Under the pieces are notes generated by a model that did no database searches, was not told where the DNA came from, and saw only the letters and a list, made by a program, of their open reading frames with translations. A program made the translations under genes and the position numbers. A stretch of DNA of 13,012 nt from Bacteroidia bacterium (lineage in GTDB: Bacteria; Bacteroidota; Bacteroidia; Bacteroidales; BM523), in contig JACQWN010000134.1 of assembly GCA_016209245.1 (NCBI GenBank), forward strand, positions 1 through 13,012, given 5' to 3'. Below are positions 1 through 7,781 of the stretch, one piece after another (the stretch's first letter is position 1; the number at the start of each line of letters is the position of its first letter).

Positions 1-497
1 CCAAACCAGTTAGTCAGAATATAAGGCAATGCGGAAGCGATTACAGCGCCTGTGCCGATAAAGAAGCTTTGCATTGCGAAGCCGGTTGTACGTTGTTCGG
101 GGGGTAAATTATCGCCGACAAAAGCTCTGAAAGGTTCCATCGAGATATTGATTGAAGCATCCATTATCCACAACATACCAGCTGCGACCCAAAGTGCAGG
201 GGAATTAGGCATAACGAGCAAAGCGGCGGAAGCGAGCAAAGCTCCAACAAGAAAGTAAGGACGCCGGCGGCCAAGCCAACCCCATGTATTATCGCTTAGA
301 TGGCCGATGATAGGTTGTATGATTAATCCTGTAATCGGAGCTGCCAGCCATAATACAGGAATACGGTCAATATCGGCGCCAAGAGTTTGAAATATCCTGC
401 TTACATTAGCATTCTGCAAGGCAAAACCAAACTGAATGCCCAGAAAGCCAAAGCTCATGTTCCAGATTTGCCAGAATTTTAATCGGGGTTTTTTCAT
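1..497 (-). CDS. MFS sugar transporter, SLC45/GPH-like (3' part beyond window edge)
   Basis: N-terminal 165 codons of a major facilitator superfamily inner-membrane transporter; the rest lies left of the window. The ATG at 495-497 gives MKKPRLKFWQIWNMSFGFLG, followed by a first membrane helix with the segment FALQNANVSRIFQTLGA. The loop between helices 2 and 3 carries GHLSDNTWGWLGRRRP, the classic MFS G-x-x-x-D-(R/K)-x-G-R-R-x-P signature in the variant seen in SLC45/GPH sugar carriers. MEPFRAFVGDNLPPEQRTTG follows, typical of the Bacteroidota SLC45-family members often found near starch and maltose genes (family knowledge). The likely role is proton-coupled uptake of a di- or oligosaccharide, but the substrate cannot be read here. 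The start lies 7 nt after the stop of the restriction-modification gene, so it is probably cotranscribed with it. Base composition looks richer in G+C than the preceding gene. Confidence 0.88.
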   Translation of the reverse strand, partial: MKKPRLKFWQIWNMSFGFLGIQFGFALQNANVSRIFQTLGADIDRIPVLWLAAPITGLIIQPIIGHLSDNTWGWLGRRRPYFLVGALLASAALLVMPNSPALWVAAGMLWIMDASINISMEPFRAFVGDNLPPEQRTTGFAMQSFFIGTGAVIASALPYILTNWF

Positions 498-504
498 TCA
501 CTTG

Positions 505-3500
505 TTAATATTGTAAATTCGTTTTTAGGATTTCCATTTTCCTTTCTACTGCTTTAGTCAAAGTTTCTTCTGCTGTATAAATTTCATTGTCAAGTTGTGC
601 AAAACTTTTTTCCATTTCTTTTATCTCATTTTGAGTGGGATACTGAATTTTCATTTCTTTGAATTGCTTTACTTCAAGTCGTGGTAAACTCATTCCTTTC
701 ATTAATGATGTTGTACGTTTTACAAAATCTTCGCTTAATAAAATCCTTTTAAGAACTAAGGGACATTCTGTTAGCAAAACCAAAATATCAGTAGAACAAT
801 AACCATCAAATTCTGCAATCCAAACCTTATTCAAGTATGGTCTGAGTTTCCCGTAAAGTAAATCGCCTTTGTAAAACTTATTTTTTGTACTTTTAATAGT
901 TAAATTAATTGTTGGTTGCCAATTAGCGATAAGTTTTCCTGTATTACTATCAATGTGTTCTAAACCGATATAATTTCCTGTTTTATCTTTCAAAGTTTGA
1001 GGTTCAACTTTTTCTGAACGAAGCTTTGAAATATTACCAATGGCATCTTGGTGGGTTATTGAGCGAATACTTGTTTCAATTTTTGAGATAGCTTTTTGTT
1101 TTTGTGTTAGAGCATTGTTTTCTTCTTTCTCAACCTGTTCAATTTCTTTTACAATTTTATCCTGAATATCTTTAGGAGGAACAGGAATTTTAATGTTCTT
1201 GTAACCATCAAAGTCAATATTTAAAAGCCGTATCCCGTTTTGTAATGCTTCTGTTCCGCCTTCTAAATAAAACTTATGCAATACTGCCCAAAGAAATACA
1301 GGATTAATTTTATTCTTATCTTTTACTCTTATTCTTGAACAAAAATTGCTGAATGAATACTCTCCGCTTTTTTCCTCAAACAATACAACCCGACCAATGG
1401 CTTGTGTATCGCTGCCTCCTGATTTTTCCAAAATGATATCACCATATTCAAGCAATCTGGTATCAAACTGTTTTTCCTCAACCTTAATTTCTGCTACATT
1501 AGTTAAATCCAGTTTCCCATTGTTTAACTTAAAGTTTGTATTCCTTATGACCTTTATCATTTTGAATGGAGGTTTTTTACCAATCCAAAGACCGCTTTGA
1601 AAATCTACCAAACTGCCCAATGTTTGTAATTCAAACTTGCTCTGAAATTCCGTTTTCTTTGCCTTCATCGTATTTATTTGCTTTTCAAACACCACCCTTT
1701 CAAAGTCAAAAGTGTCAACAAGATTTAAAAGGGCAATATGCTCTTTTAGATTTTCATCTATTTCTGTTATCGCTTCTTCCCTGAACGCTTTATAAATATA
1801 TGTGTTGACTTTTTCAGGATTACGCAGGTTTTCTTTGTCGTAAAGTTTCGTTATTTCTTTTCCGTTTGCATTTTTTTTCATATCCAAACCCTTGTAACCC
1901 CTGCGGTCGCTGAAAGTGTATCCGAGGAATGATTTTTGTGTTTCATTGTCTTTTCCCGATTTTACTATTAGTGTTTGTTGCGGAATAAATCGTTTGCGTA
2001 AATGCTTTATTTTTTTAATACTGCCATCTTCCAGTTCTTGTTCTTCCCAGAATATTTCGTTTATGTCATCAACCTGCCGATGGGACATTAAAAAATATTC
2101 AAACTTTTCACATTCTGTTTCAAGAATAAAATCAAACCAGTCATTTACCAGAGATTTTTCAAGCGTTTCGATTTTTTGTTCATTTTGTTTTTTCTTTTCA
2201 ACTTCCTTATTATCCGATTTATGAAATTTTTTCTTTTCTTCTTTCAATTTTTCAATCTGCTGCCTGACTCGTTTTGTTTCAGCAAGATTTTCCCATGCTT
2301 TGTAATAGTACATATAAAATTCTGTTTCTGTCAATTCTTTTGATGGATTTCGTTTTGTGAGTGAAACATAATCATCGTGATTAATTCCAATCAATGCGGT
2401 ATAATGTTTGTAAAGTGTATAACTGTCTAAAAAATCCGACTGTCTTTCAAAGTCAATTCCAAGGATAAAATCTTCGGCTATGTATCTACAATTTTTTGAA
2501 AAATCATCGCTTCGTCTTCGCATAAACAGAACAATAGTATTAGTGCTTGTAGCGCTGAAAGTATTGCTGCCAAATTCGACAATACCTTTAATTTCAAAAT
2601 ATTTCAGAATAATTTCTCTTGCTTTAGTATAAATGCCAGTACTATTAAGAATAGTGCTTGGCAAAAATATACCTGCATAACCTCCAACTTTTAATAATTG
2701 CTTGGTTCGCTCTACGAACAATGCTTCAATTTCTTTACTGTTTTTATCCTCAAACTCTTTTAATATCTCGTAGTCAGGAAGTTTTTCAAAGCTTAAATGT
2801 CTATAAAATTCTTTAATACTGTAAGGCGGATTGGCAACTAATACATCAAAACCGAGCAATTTATCCCCTCGTTTGACAGCATCTGGAAAGCGATAGGTAT
2901 GGTCTTCCAAACCATCGCCATAAATAATTTTAGCATCCCCGTCACCGTGCATAAAACAAGCGACCTGACTTGTGCGGGCCAGGCGGTAATCTTTTTCAAT
3001 TCCGCAAATAAAATCGCCGGCCCACCGGGTAGATTGTTTGTAACCCGGTAAGTCATCATGTGCGTTATCGTCAAAAGTTATAATTATATTTTGTATTTCT
3101 TCTATAGATTCGGTAATAAAGTGACCGCTTCCGCAAGCGTAGTCAATTACACTGGGTAGGATTCTTATTTCTTTATGTTTAATTTTTTCTTCGATTATTT
3201 CTCTTAACGGTATTGCGGAAACAATAAACTTAGCGATAGGCGTAGGGGTGAAAAACTGGCCTTCGCTTTGTTTAAATCCGCTTTCCAGCATATCTTCAAA
3301 AAAATCGCCAAGAAATTGAGCTTTTGATGTATATCTGAAACGAAGAGGCTGAAGTCGTTTTACTATCTCAAAAACCACTTTAGCATTTTGTTCAAAAAGT
3401 TCCTGATTGTAAATTTCTTTAAACGAAAATTCGTTGTTAGTGTAAAATTTCAATTCCCTGTAAATACGCTTCAAATCTTCCTTAGAAGTTTGCCGTGGAA

Positions 3501-4530
3501 AATAACTGATAATTTTTTCAATATCATGGAAGGTGTGGTTAATAACATTTTCGTTCAGGTATCCTTGCATAGCCAAGGTATAAAGAGTCTGTAAACGCTC
3601 AATCAAACTTTCTGCATCATCAATACCTTCTTTTACCTGAAATTCTGCAATGGCCTCCTTTCCCTTTTCTTCGTCCTTGATTTTAGCCAAAACCAATGAA
3701 ATAAAACGATTGAAAGCATTGCTTCTATCGGAAATATTATTGTGTCTGAGTATTTCTTCAAATTCGTTATACTCTTTTTTTGCATCTTCCAAAGTAAATT
3801 CTTTCAGATCTTTGATACGAAGCGGAACATAACCGGGGTTATAAGGTTCAACATCGTCTTCGAAAATACCCGTTTGAAGAAATGTTTTATTCGATTTAGT
3901 CTTCCACACCTCAAGAAAATCTTCTACATTTTTTGCCAATCCGTACGTTATGGGCTTATCAATTTTTTTTTGTTTTGCTTTATCTTCGTCAGTATCAAAT
4001 GTTTGAATTAGATCATGAATTTTTTCGATTTTACCAATTTGAACGCAAGATGTATAAAGACATAAAAATTTGCAGTTTGTATCTTGTTTGTAATATTGAA
4101 ATAATTGTCCTCCGTTTTCAATAATCCTGTTTTTTTGTTTTTTATATTCCTCACCCCAAGTCTTACATTCAATAATAATGAGGGTTTTTTCAGTTAAATC
4201 GGTAATTGTTATATCCGATTTACCAATACCTGCTGTTTTTTTATCTGCTCTCCATCTTTTTTCAAGAGTTAGGCTTTGAGGTTTATATCCTTTTTCCAAA
4301 AGCCTGTTTACACATTCTAAAACCACAAAATTTTCATCCCTGCTGAAATTTGATGTTGTGTCATCGCCTCGTTGAATTTTAGAACCATAGTCAATAAATG
4401 ATTTTTCAAAGTCAAGTAAGATGACATAGTTGTCGTGCTTTGGATATTTTTTACACCATACTTTTGATTTTGGACTTTGTTGAGAAAAGCCCAGCAGAGT
4501 AATTAGTTCTTTAATGTTTTCTTGTATCAT
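505..4530 (-). CDS. Single-chain restriction-modification enzyme: nuclease + N6-adenine methylase + two specificity domains (type IIG-like)
   Basis: About 1341 aa from the ATG at 4528-4530; a TTG at 4554 would add 8 residues. Residue numbers below count from that TTG. The N-terminus is a PD-(D/E)xK nuclease: helix Glu about 80, D114 in GKSDITI, E129-C-K131 in IIIECKTW, and GGQLFQYY at 148-155. A helical linker leads to a HsdM-like N6-adenine methylase with EGQFFTPTPIAKF (431-443), SAM motif I DYACGSGHF (471-479) and catalytic motif IV NPPYSIK (575-581). A charged coiled coil (about 755-800) follows. Two HsdS-like target recognition domains end the protein (about 975-1165 and 1175-1349), each followed by a helical arm; both have the VPPKDIQDKIV or YPTQNEIKEM type of conserved region. 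No helicase or translocase is present, so it is not HsdR. From the family I infer that one polypeptide both methylates adenine and cuts outside a bipartite site. It overlaps the upstream XRE gene by 20 nt, implying translational coupling. Confidence 0.9.
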   Translation of the reverse strand: MIQENIKELITLLGFSQQSPKSKVWCKKYPKHDNYVILLDFEKSFIDYGSKIQRGDDTTSNFSRDENFVVLECVNRLLEKGYKPQSLTLEKRWRADKKTAGIGKSDITITDLTEKTLIIIECKTWGEEYKKQKNRIIENGGQLFQYYKQDTNCKFLCLYTSCVQIGKIEKIHDLIQTFDTDEDKAKQKKIDKPITYGLAKNVEDFLEVWKTKSNKTFLQTGIFEDDVEPYNPGYVPLRIKDLKEFTLEDAKKEYNEFEEILRHNNISDRSNAFNRFISLVLAKIKDEEKGKEAIAEFQVKEGIDDAESLIERLQTLYTLAMQGYLNENVINHTFHDIEKIISYFPRQTSKEDLKRIYRELKFYTNNEFSFKEIYNQELFEQNAKVVFEIVKRLQPLRFRYTSKAQFLGDFFEDMLESGFKQSEGQFFTPTPIAKFIVSAIPLREIIEEKIKHKEIRILPSVIDYACGSGHFITESIEEIQNIIITFDDNAHDDLPGYKQSTRWAGDFICGIEKDYRLARTSQVACFMHGDGDAKIIYGDGLEDHTYRFPDAVKRGDKLLGFDVLVANPPYSIKEFYRHLSFEKLPDYEILKEFEDKNSKEIEALFVERTKQLLKVGGYAGIFLPSTILNSTGIYTKAREIILKYFEIKGIVEFGSNTFSATSTNTIVLFMRRRSDDFSKNCRYIAEDFILGIDFERQSDFLDSYTLYKHYTALIGINHDDYVSLTKRNPSKELTETEFYMYYYKAWENLAETKRVRQQIEKLKEEKKKFHKSDNKEVEKKKQNEQKIETLEKSLVNDWFDFILETECEKFEYFLMSHRQVDDINEIFWEEQELEDGSIKKIKHLRKRFIPQQTLIVKSGKDNETQKSFLGYTFSDRRGYKGLDMKKNANGKEITKLYDKENLRNPEKVNTYIYKAFREEAITEIDENLKEHIALLNLVDTFDFERVVFEKQINTMKAKKTEFQSKFELQTLGSLVDFQSGLWIGKKPPFKMIKVIRNTNFKLNNGKLDLTNVAEIKVEEKQFDTRLLEYGDIILEKSGGSDTQAIGRVVLFEEKSGEYSFSNFCSRIRVKDKNKINPVFLWAVLHKFYLEGGTEALQNGIRLLNIDFDGYKNIKIPVPPKDIQDKIVKEIEQVEKEENNALTQKQKAISKIETSIRSITHQDAIGNISKLRSEKVEPQTLKDKTGNYIGLEHIDSNTGKLIANWQPTINLTIKSTKNKFYKGDLLYGKLRPYLNKVWIAEFDGYCSTDILVLLTECPLVLKRILLSEDFVKRTTSLMKGMSLPRLEVKQFKEMKIQYPTQNEIKEMEKSFAQLDNEIYTAEETLTKAVERKMEILKTNLQY

Positions 4531-4828
4531 TTTGGTTTCTTTTAAGATAATCAACTTTTTTTTCCGCTACTTTCAATACTTGCTTTGCACTTTCTTCATC
4601 TGCTATTTCGTAAGCGATTTTTTCGCTTAGGTATTGAATTATCAGTTTTTTTTTGTTCAGTCCTAAAATGTCAGCAATTTTGGAAATTTGTTCTTTGGTG
4701 TCTTTTCTGTCGCTTCGCTCTATTTTACTTAAAATAGCAGCGTCAATGTCAAGTTGCGCTGCAAGTTGCCGTAAGAGTAACCCCTTTTTCTCACGCCGTT
4801 CTCTGATTATTTCACCTGTTGTTTTCAA
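4511..4828 (-). CDS. XRE-family HTH regulator, putative controller of the restriction-modification gene
   Basis: 105 aa. The first ~62 residues form a Cro/C1-type helix-turn-helix domain: GEIIRERREKKG, then LLLRQLAAQLDIDAAILSKI with the recognition helix, then ISKIADILGLNKKKLI. The C-terminal ~40 residues are helical and lysine-rich (SAKQVLKVAEKKVDYLKRN), perhaps a dimer arm. The start is a TTG at 4826-4828: there is no ATG in the frame, and an in-frame stop lies a short way upstream. The stop lies inside the start region of the next gene (20-nt overlap). Small XRE genes just upstream of restriction-modification genes are typically C proteins that time restriction against methylation (family knowledge). 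Autoregulation is supported by a palindrome over the promoter at 4845-4861. No enzymatic function is expected. Confidence 0.88.
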   Translation of the reverse strand: MKTTGEIIRERREKKGLLLRQLAAQLDIDAAILSKIERSDRKDTKEQISKIADILGLNKKKLIIQYLSEKIAYEIADEESAKQVLKVAEKKVDYLKRNQNDTRKH

Positions 4829-4837
4829 TTTTGAAAA
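4822..4837. promoter_or_regulatory. 16-bp palindrome across the TTG start codon of the XRE gene
   Basis: TTTTCAA-TT-TTGAAAA is a perfect inverted repeat that contains the TTG start codon (4826-4828). It shares the TCAA/TTGA core with the upstream 4845-4861 palindrome, so it may be a second, lower-affinity operator. In RNA the two-base loop would have to open to a 5-bp stem, so a DNA-binding site is the more likely reading. A/T-rich palindromes also occur by chance, so confidence is low. Confidence 0.3.
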
Positions 4838-4844
4838 ATTTATC

Positions 4845-4861
4845 TTGACAAATTATGTCAA
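4845..4861. promoter_or_regulatory. Palindromic operator candidate overlapping the -7 element and start point
   Basis: Perfect 6-bp arms TTGACA and TGTCAA with a 5-bp spacer (AATTA). The palindrome begins inside the TTTG of the -7 element and covers the predicted transcription start. It is a natural position for a dimeric XRE repressor to block RNA polymerase. Assignment to the neighbouring XRE protein is inference from position and symmetry. Confidence 0.55.
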
Positions 4862-4890
4862 AATTATAAAGTGTTTTTAAATTAACAAAA
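4859..4890 (-). promoter_or_regulatory. Bacteroidota-type promoter of the XRE / restriction-modification operon
   Basis: Read on the minus strand, TTTTG (4886-4890) is followed after exactly 19 nt by TAATTTTG (4859-4866). This is a full match to the Bacteroidota housekeeping pattern TTTG-N19-TAnnTTTG. Transcription would begin near 4852-4854, leaving a leader of about 25 nt before the TTG start of the XRE gene. No purine-rich Shine-Dalgarno sequence is evident, as is usual in this phylum. Confidence 0.65.
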
Positions 4891-5008
4891 CTATTTTTCA
4901 AAAAGATATCAACATCTTTGATTTATGGGTTAGTCAATTGACTCATTTGTGGTTTTGCATTCTGACGGGCTTGAATGTATAAGCAAACCACCAATGTAAA
5001 AAAAGTCA
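4891..5008. other. Spacer between recN and the XRE gene with several inverted repeats
   Basis: No gene is seen. Three symmetries occur. (1) AAAGAT / ATCTTT at 4902-4907 and 4914-4919; read on the minus strand the second arm runs into a short T run (ATCTTTTTG), so it could act as a weak terminator after recN. (2) A perfect 12-bp palindrome AGTCAATTGACT at 4932-4943, which carries the same GTCAA/TTGAC half sites as the putative operator, in the reverse order. (3) GTGGTTTTGC (4949-4958) against GCAAACCAC (4983-4991), a 9-bp stem with one bulge and a 24-nt loop just after the recN stop, a second candidate recN 3'-end hairpin. Confidence 0.35.
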
Positions 5009-6667
5009 TTAATTTTTTAATAATTCTTTCGCATTTTCCAATGCAGCTTCCGTCAGTTGTTCCCCGCTTAAAAGCCGTGCAATCTCTTTTATTCGTTCAT
5101 CAGGGGTTAATTGCAGGATATGCACTGATGTTCCGGTTTTATTTTCAAGCTTATGCACGTAATAGTGCTGCTGTCCTTTTCCTGCAATTTGCGGCAAATG
5201 AGTAATCGTAATTATCTGATGAGCTTTTGCCATATTTCGCATGATATTTCCCATTTTATGAGCGATATTACCGGAAACTCCGGAATCAATTTCATCGAAA
5301 AGAATTGTGGGAAGCGACAACGATTGCGACACAAGCGATTTGATGCTCATCATCAGCCGTGATATTTCGCCGCCTGATGCAACTTTGGAAATTTCCTGCA
5401 TCTCGATATTTTTATTTGCTGAAAAAAGGAAATTAACCGTATCAAAACCCTCAGGCCCGGGATGAGCGAAAGTATCTAATAATATTGAAAATCTGGCGTT
5501 AGGAATGCCAAGCTGAATCAACAGCTCAACAACTTTTTTTTCTAATGCAGGAATAATTTTGCGGCGGTTTTTGGAAAGCCGTGAGGCAAATTCGGTAACA
5601 AGTTTTTTTTGTCGCTCATGATTTTGTTTCAATTGTTCCAGTTCCGTTTCATAATTGGCTATTGAATGAATTTTTTCTGAAAGCTCTTTATGAATTTGGA
5701 TAAGCTCACCGACTGTGGCAACTCTGTGCTTTTGCTCAAGAGTATATAGCAAATCGAGACGTTTGGTGATTTTTTCAATCCGCGAAGAGTCATATTCAAT
5801 TTTTCCGGCAACAAGCTCTATTTCACGGGAAATATCTTTAATTTCAACATAAGCGGTATTAAGCCGTTCTGACAACACGGTTGATTGCGGAAGAAATTTG
5901 CCTGACTGAACGAGAAAATTATGAACCTGCTTTAAAAAATCCAGGATATTCCGGCTATCATTTTCAGAAATAAGATTGTTTGCCATTGTAAAACAATTTT
6001 TTATTTCTTCGGCATGCGTCAATATTTCCAGCTCATCTTCCAAATCTTTTTGTTCCGTTTCATTTAACCGGGCTTCTTCAAGCTGATTGAACTGGAATAA
6101 AAAATAATCGAAGTCGCTTTTTTCTTTTTCCGCACGTTTCTGCAATTCTTCGTATTTTTCAGTCAGCTCGTTCAAAAGAAAATAATTCTTCCGGTATTCT
6201 TTCAGAAGCTCCGAATGAGATGCAAAAATATCTATAATGCTCAACTGATACCTGAATTTACCAAGCTCCAGATTTTGATGCTGGGAATGTATGTCTATAA
6301 GCTGTATAGCTATTTCTCTTAATTGGTTCAGATTAACCGGCGTATCATTGATGAATGCCCTTGATTTTCCGTTAGCGGTTATTTCCCTTCTCAGATGGGT
6401 AATATTATCAAAATCCAGGTCATATTTATGAAAGAAATCATACAAATCGTAATTTGTAATGTTAAAGACCCCTTCAACGATACATTTTGAGTTTTTATCT
6501 AAAAGCACGGAGGTATCGGCACGTTGGCCAAGAATCAAAGATAAAGCTCCTATGAGAATAGATTTTCCGGCTCCGGTTTCACCGGTAATAATCGTCAAAC
6601 CCGGCTTGAATTCAATGCTTAAATTATTAATTAATGCATAATTGCGGATTGTAATAGATTCCAGCAT
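5009..6667 (-). CDS. recN: DNA repair protein RecN
   Basis: 552 aa, full family length, ATG start. This SMC-like ATPase acts in double-strand break repair, binding DNA ends and assisting RecA. It begins MLESITIRNYALI with Walker A GETGAGKS at 29-36 and the Q-loop segment HSQHQNL at 127-133. A long coiled-coil middle (about 155-385) follows. The C-terminal ATPase half has the ABC signature SGGEISRLMMS (431-441), Walker B TILFDEIDSGVSG (454-466) and the switch histidine in TITHLPQIAGKGQQHYYV (487-504). All catalytic motifs are intact. It lies 12 nt downstream of porD and is the last gene of the bamD-rpoZ-coaBC-porD-recN string, an order common in Bacteroidota. Confidence 0.97.
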   Translation of the reverse strand: MLESITIRNYALINNLSIEFKPGLTIITGETGAGKSILIGALSLILGQRADTSVLLDKNSKCIVEGVFNITNYDLYDFFHKYDLDFDNITHLRREITANGKSRAFINDTPVNLNQLREIAIQLIDIHSQHQNLELGKFRYQLSIIDIFASHSELLKEYRKNYFLLNELTEKYEELQKRAEKEKSDFDYFLFQFNQLEEARLNETEQKDLEDELEILTHAEEIKNCFTMANNLISENDSRNILDFLKQVHNFLVQSGKFLPQSTVLSERLNTAYVEIKDISREIELVAGKIEYDSSRIEKITKRLDLLYTLEQKHRVATVGELIQIHKELSEKIHSIANYETELEQLKQNHERQKKLVTEFASRLSKNRRKIIPALEKKVVELLIQLGIPNARFSILLDTFAHPGPEGFDTVNFLFSANKNIEMQEISKVASGGEISRLMMSIKSLVSQSLSLPTILFDEIDSGVSGNIAHKMGNIMRNMAKAHQIITITHLPQIAGKGQQHYYVHKLENKTGTSVHILQLTPDERIKEIARLLSGEQLTEAALENAKELLKN

Positions 6668-6679
6668 ATATGACTGCAG

Positions 6680-7609
6680 TTACTTTTTCGTTCCCAGAAT
6701 TTTCTGATATTTAGAAGAATTTGCAGGGTCAACCTCGCTAAGAATTTGTACAACACGATTTTTTTCATCGGGAAAAGAAGATTCGTCAGAAAAAATATTT
6801 ATAAATTCATCGGATTTGGCGGTCATGAGCCCTTGTAAAAATATCAGATTGGGTTGTTCCCGTTTTACTTGTCGCAGAAGCTCAAGATTTTCTGCTATTA
6901 CCGCCCGTCCTTCAGCAGGTTTATCGGCCATAATATCAAGTCCGAGACGATGATATTTATAAATACATTCCCTTAATCCCGAATATTTTTCATTAATAAT
7001 ATTTTCAGCCAACCAGTAACGGTTCTTTTTTCCGTGCTCGCTTACTTTCCACCCCAGCTCGGGAGCATTTTGAGCATTAGTAACTATTTTTTCAGCTAAC
7101 TGAAAATATTCCGAGCCGCCTTCGAGCACAAAAGAATCGTAATCAAGCCCTATAATTATATAAACATAAAAAGCTAAAATTGAAATAAGATTTGACGTAT
7201 GTTGCGTTTCATTAAATTCGAGCGGTTGATATTCGATATATTTGAATTGAATATCATCATCTTTATGGTTGAATAGGACGGTGTTATATGTTGAATTAAA
7301 GACCGGCCTGCTTGATTGCACCTGTAATGTCCCCCTGAATTCATCCACACTGAGCTGTTCTGTTATATTAAACATAAAGGTACATTCTATTTTTTCATCT
7401 TCGCCAAAAACATTATTAGTCCATTTATGATTATTCAGAAATTCATAAAGCTCATTTTGCAATGTCTGAAAAATCTGCTTGTTCGTCCCCTGTATCTGTT
7501 GCGTTACAACCTGAACGCGGCATTTAAGCTCCTGCGACATGCATTCCTGCCGGAAGTTGAATAATAGAAGGGTATAAATAATTAGTATTGATATATTATT
7601 ATTTTTCAT
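6680..7609 (-). CDS. porD: DUF4835 family protein (PorD, type IX secretion-associated)
   Basis: 309 aa with an N-terminal signal peptide (hydrophobic core ISILIIYTLLLFNF, probable cleavage after MSQ at about residue 26, then ELKCRVQVVTQQIQGTNKQI). The mature part matches the Bacteroidota-only DUF4835 family: an opening strand with NKQIFQTLQNELYEFLNNHKW, then VDEFRGTLQVQSSRPVFNST, a segment with LISILAFYVYIIIGLDYDSF, GGSEYFQLAEKIVTNAQNA, GWKVSEHGKKNRYWLAENI and a C-terminal helical bundle. Some annotation systems name the family PorD and place it with the type IX secretion system; its molecular role is not established. It is exported, probably periplasmic or outer-membrane associated. The ATG start at 7607-7609 is supported by the signal peptide. 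It is separated from coaBC by an inserted repeat region, which may reduce its cotranscription with the genes upstream. Confidence 0.87.
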   Translation of the reverse strand: MKNNNISILIIYTLLLFNFRQECMSQELKCRVQVVTQQIQGTNKQIFQTLQNELYEFLNNHKWTNNVFGEDEKIECTFMFNITEQLSVDEFRGTLQVQSSRPVFNSTYNTVLFNHKDDDIQFKYIEYQPLEFNETQHTSNLISILAFYVYIIIGLDYDSFVLEGGSEYFQLAEKIVTNAQNAPELGWKVSEHGKKNRYWLAENIINEKYSGLRECIYKYHRLGLDIMADKPAEGRAVIAENLELLRQVKREQPNLIFLQGLMTAKSDEFINIFSDESSFPDEKNRVVQILSEVDPANSSKYQKILGTKK

Positions 7610-7635
7610 GTGTATTAAGAGTTGAAATTTATCTT

Positions 7636-7743
7636 TTATTCCTTTGGTAATGCTGCATATAATTCATTAACTAAAGTTTTTTGTCCTTCCTTAAATATAT
7701 TAATGCAATTAAAATTTATCAATATGCCTTTTGGTTTCTTCAA
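7636..7743 (-). pseudogene. Remnant resembling the C-terminus of a GxxExxY family protein
   Basis: A 35-codon open stretch ends in TAA at 7636-7638 and is open back to a TTG at 7741-7743. It contains the segment KPKGILINFNCINIFKEGQK followed by TLVNELYAALPKE. GxxExxY proteins (PD-(D/E)xK-like, common in Bacteroidota and other phyla) end in a G-L-L-I-N-F-x(n)-L/F-K-x-G-I/x-(K/R)-x-x-V-N pattern, which this fits. The conserved upstream domain is absent and the frame is closed by a TAG shortly upstream. I therefore read it as a decayed gene tail left between coaBC and porD. The neighbouring palindromic repeat (7782-7916) lies on the upstream side in the same orientation. Resemblance is by eye over about 20 residues, so confidence is moderate. 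Confidence 0.45.
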
Positions 7744-7781
7744 CTATATATTTTTTTGTTATTTGCATTTATGTTTTTTTT

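Noticed and set aside
2838..3074. 78-aa minus-strand open frame within the restriction-modification gene
   Set aside because: Lies in another frame of the conserved methylase domain, which has its motifs I and IV around it; an out-of-frame shadow.
505..4530. Reading the large protein as a type I HsdR or a BREX/DISARM methylase
   Set aside because: No helicase motifs, no separate HsdS or HsdM gene, and no BREX or DISARM partner genes nearby; the nuclease-methylase-double TRD order fits a IIG-like enzyme.
4975..5362. Plus-strand open frames opposite the recN 3' end
   Set aside because: Antisense to the conserved RecN ATPase domain; no domain or signal peptide, and the codons mirror RecN.
7709..7768. 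19-codon ATG frame (MQITKKYIVEETKRHIDKF) between coaBC and porD
   Set aside because: Short, overlaps the better supported GxxExxY-like frame, and has no family pattern of its own.
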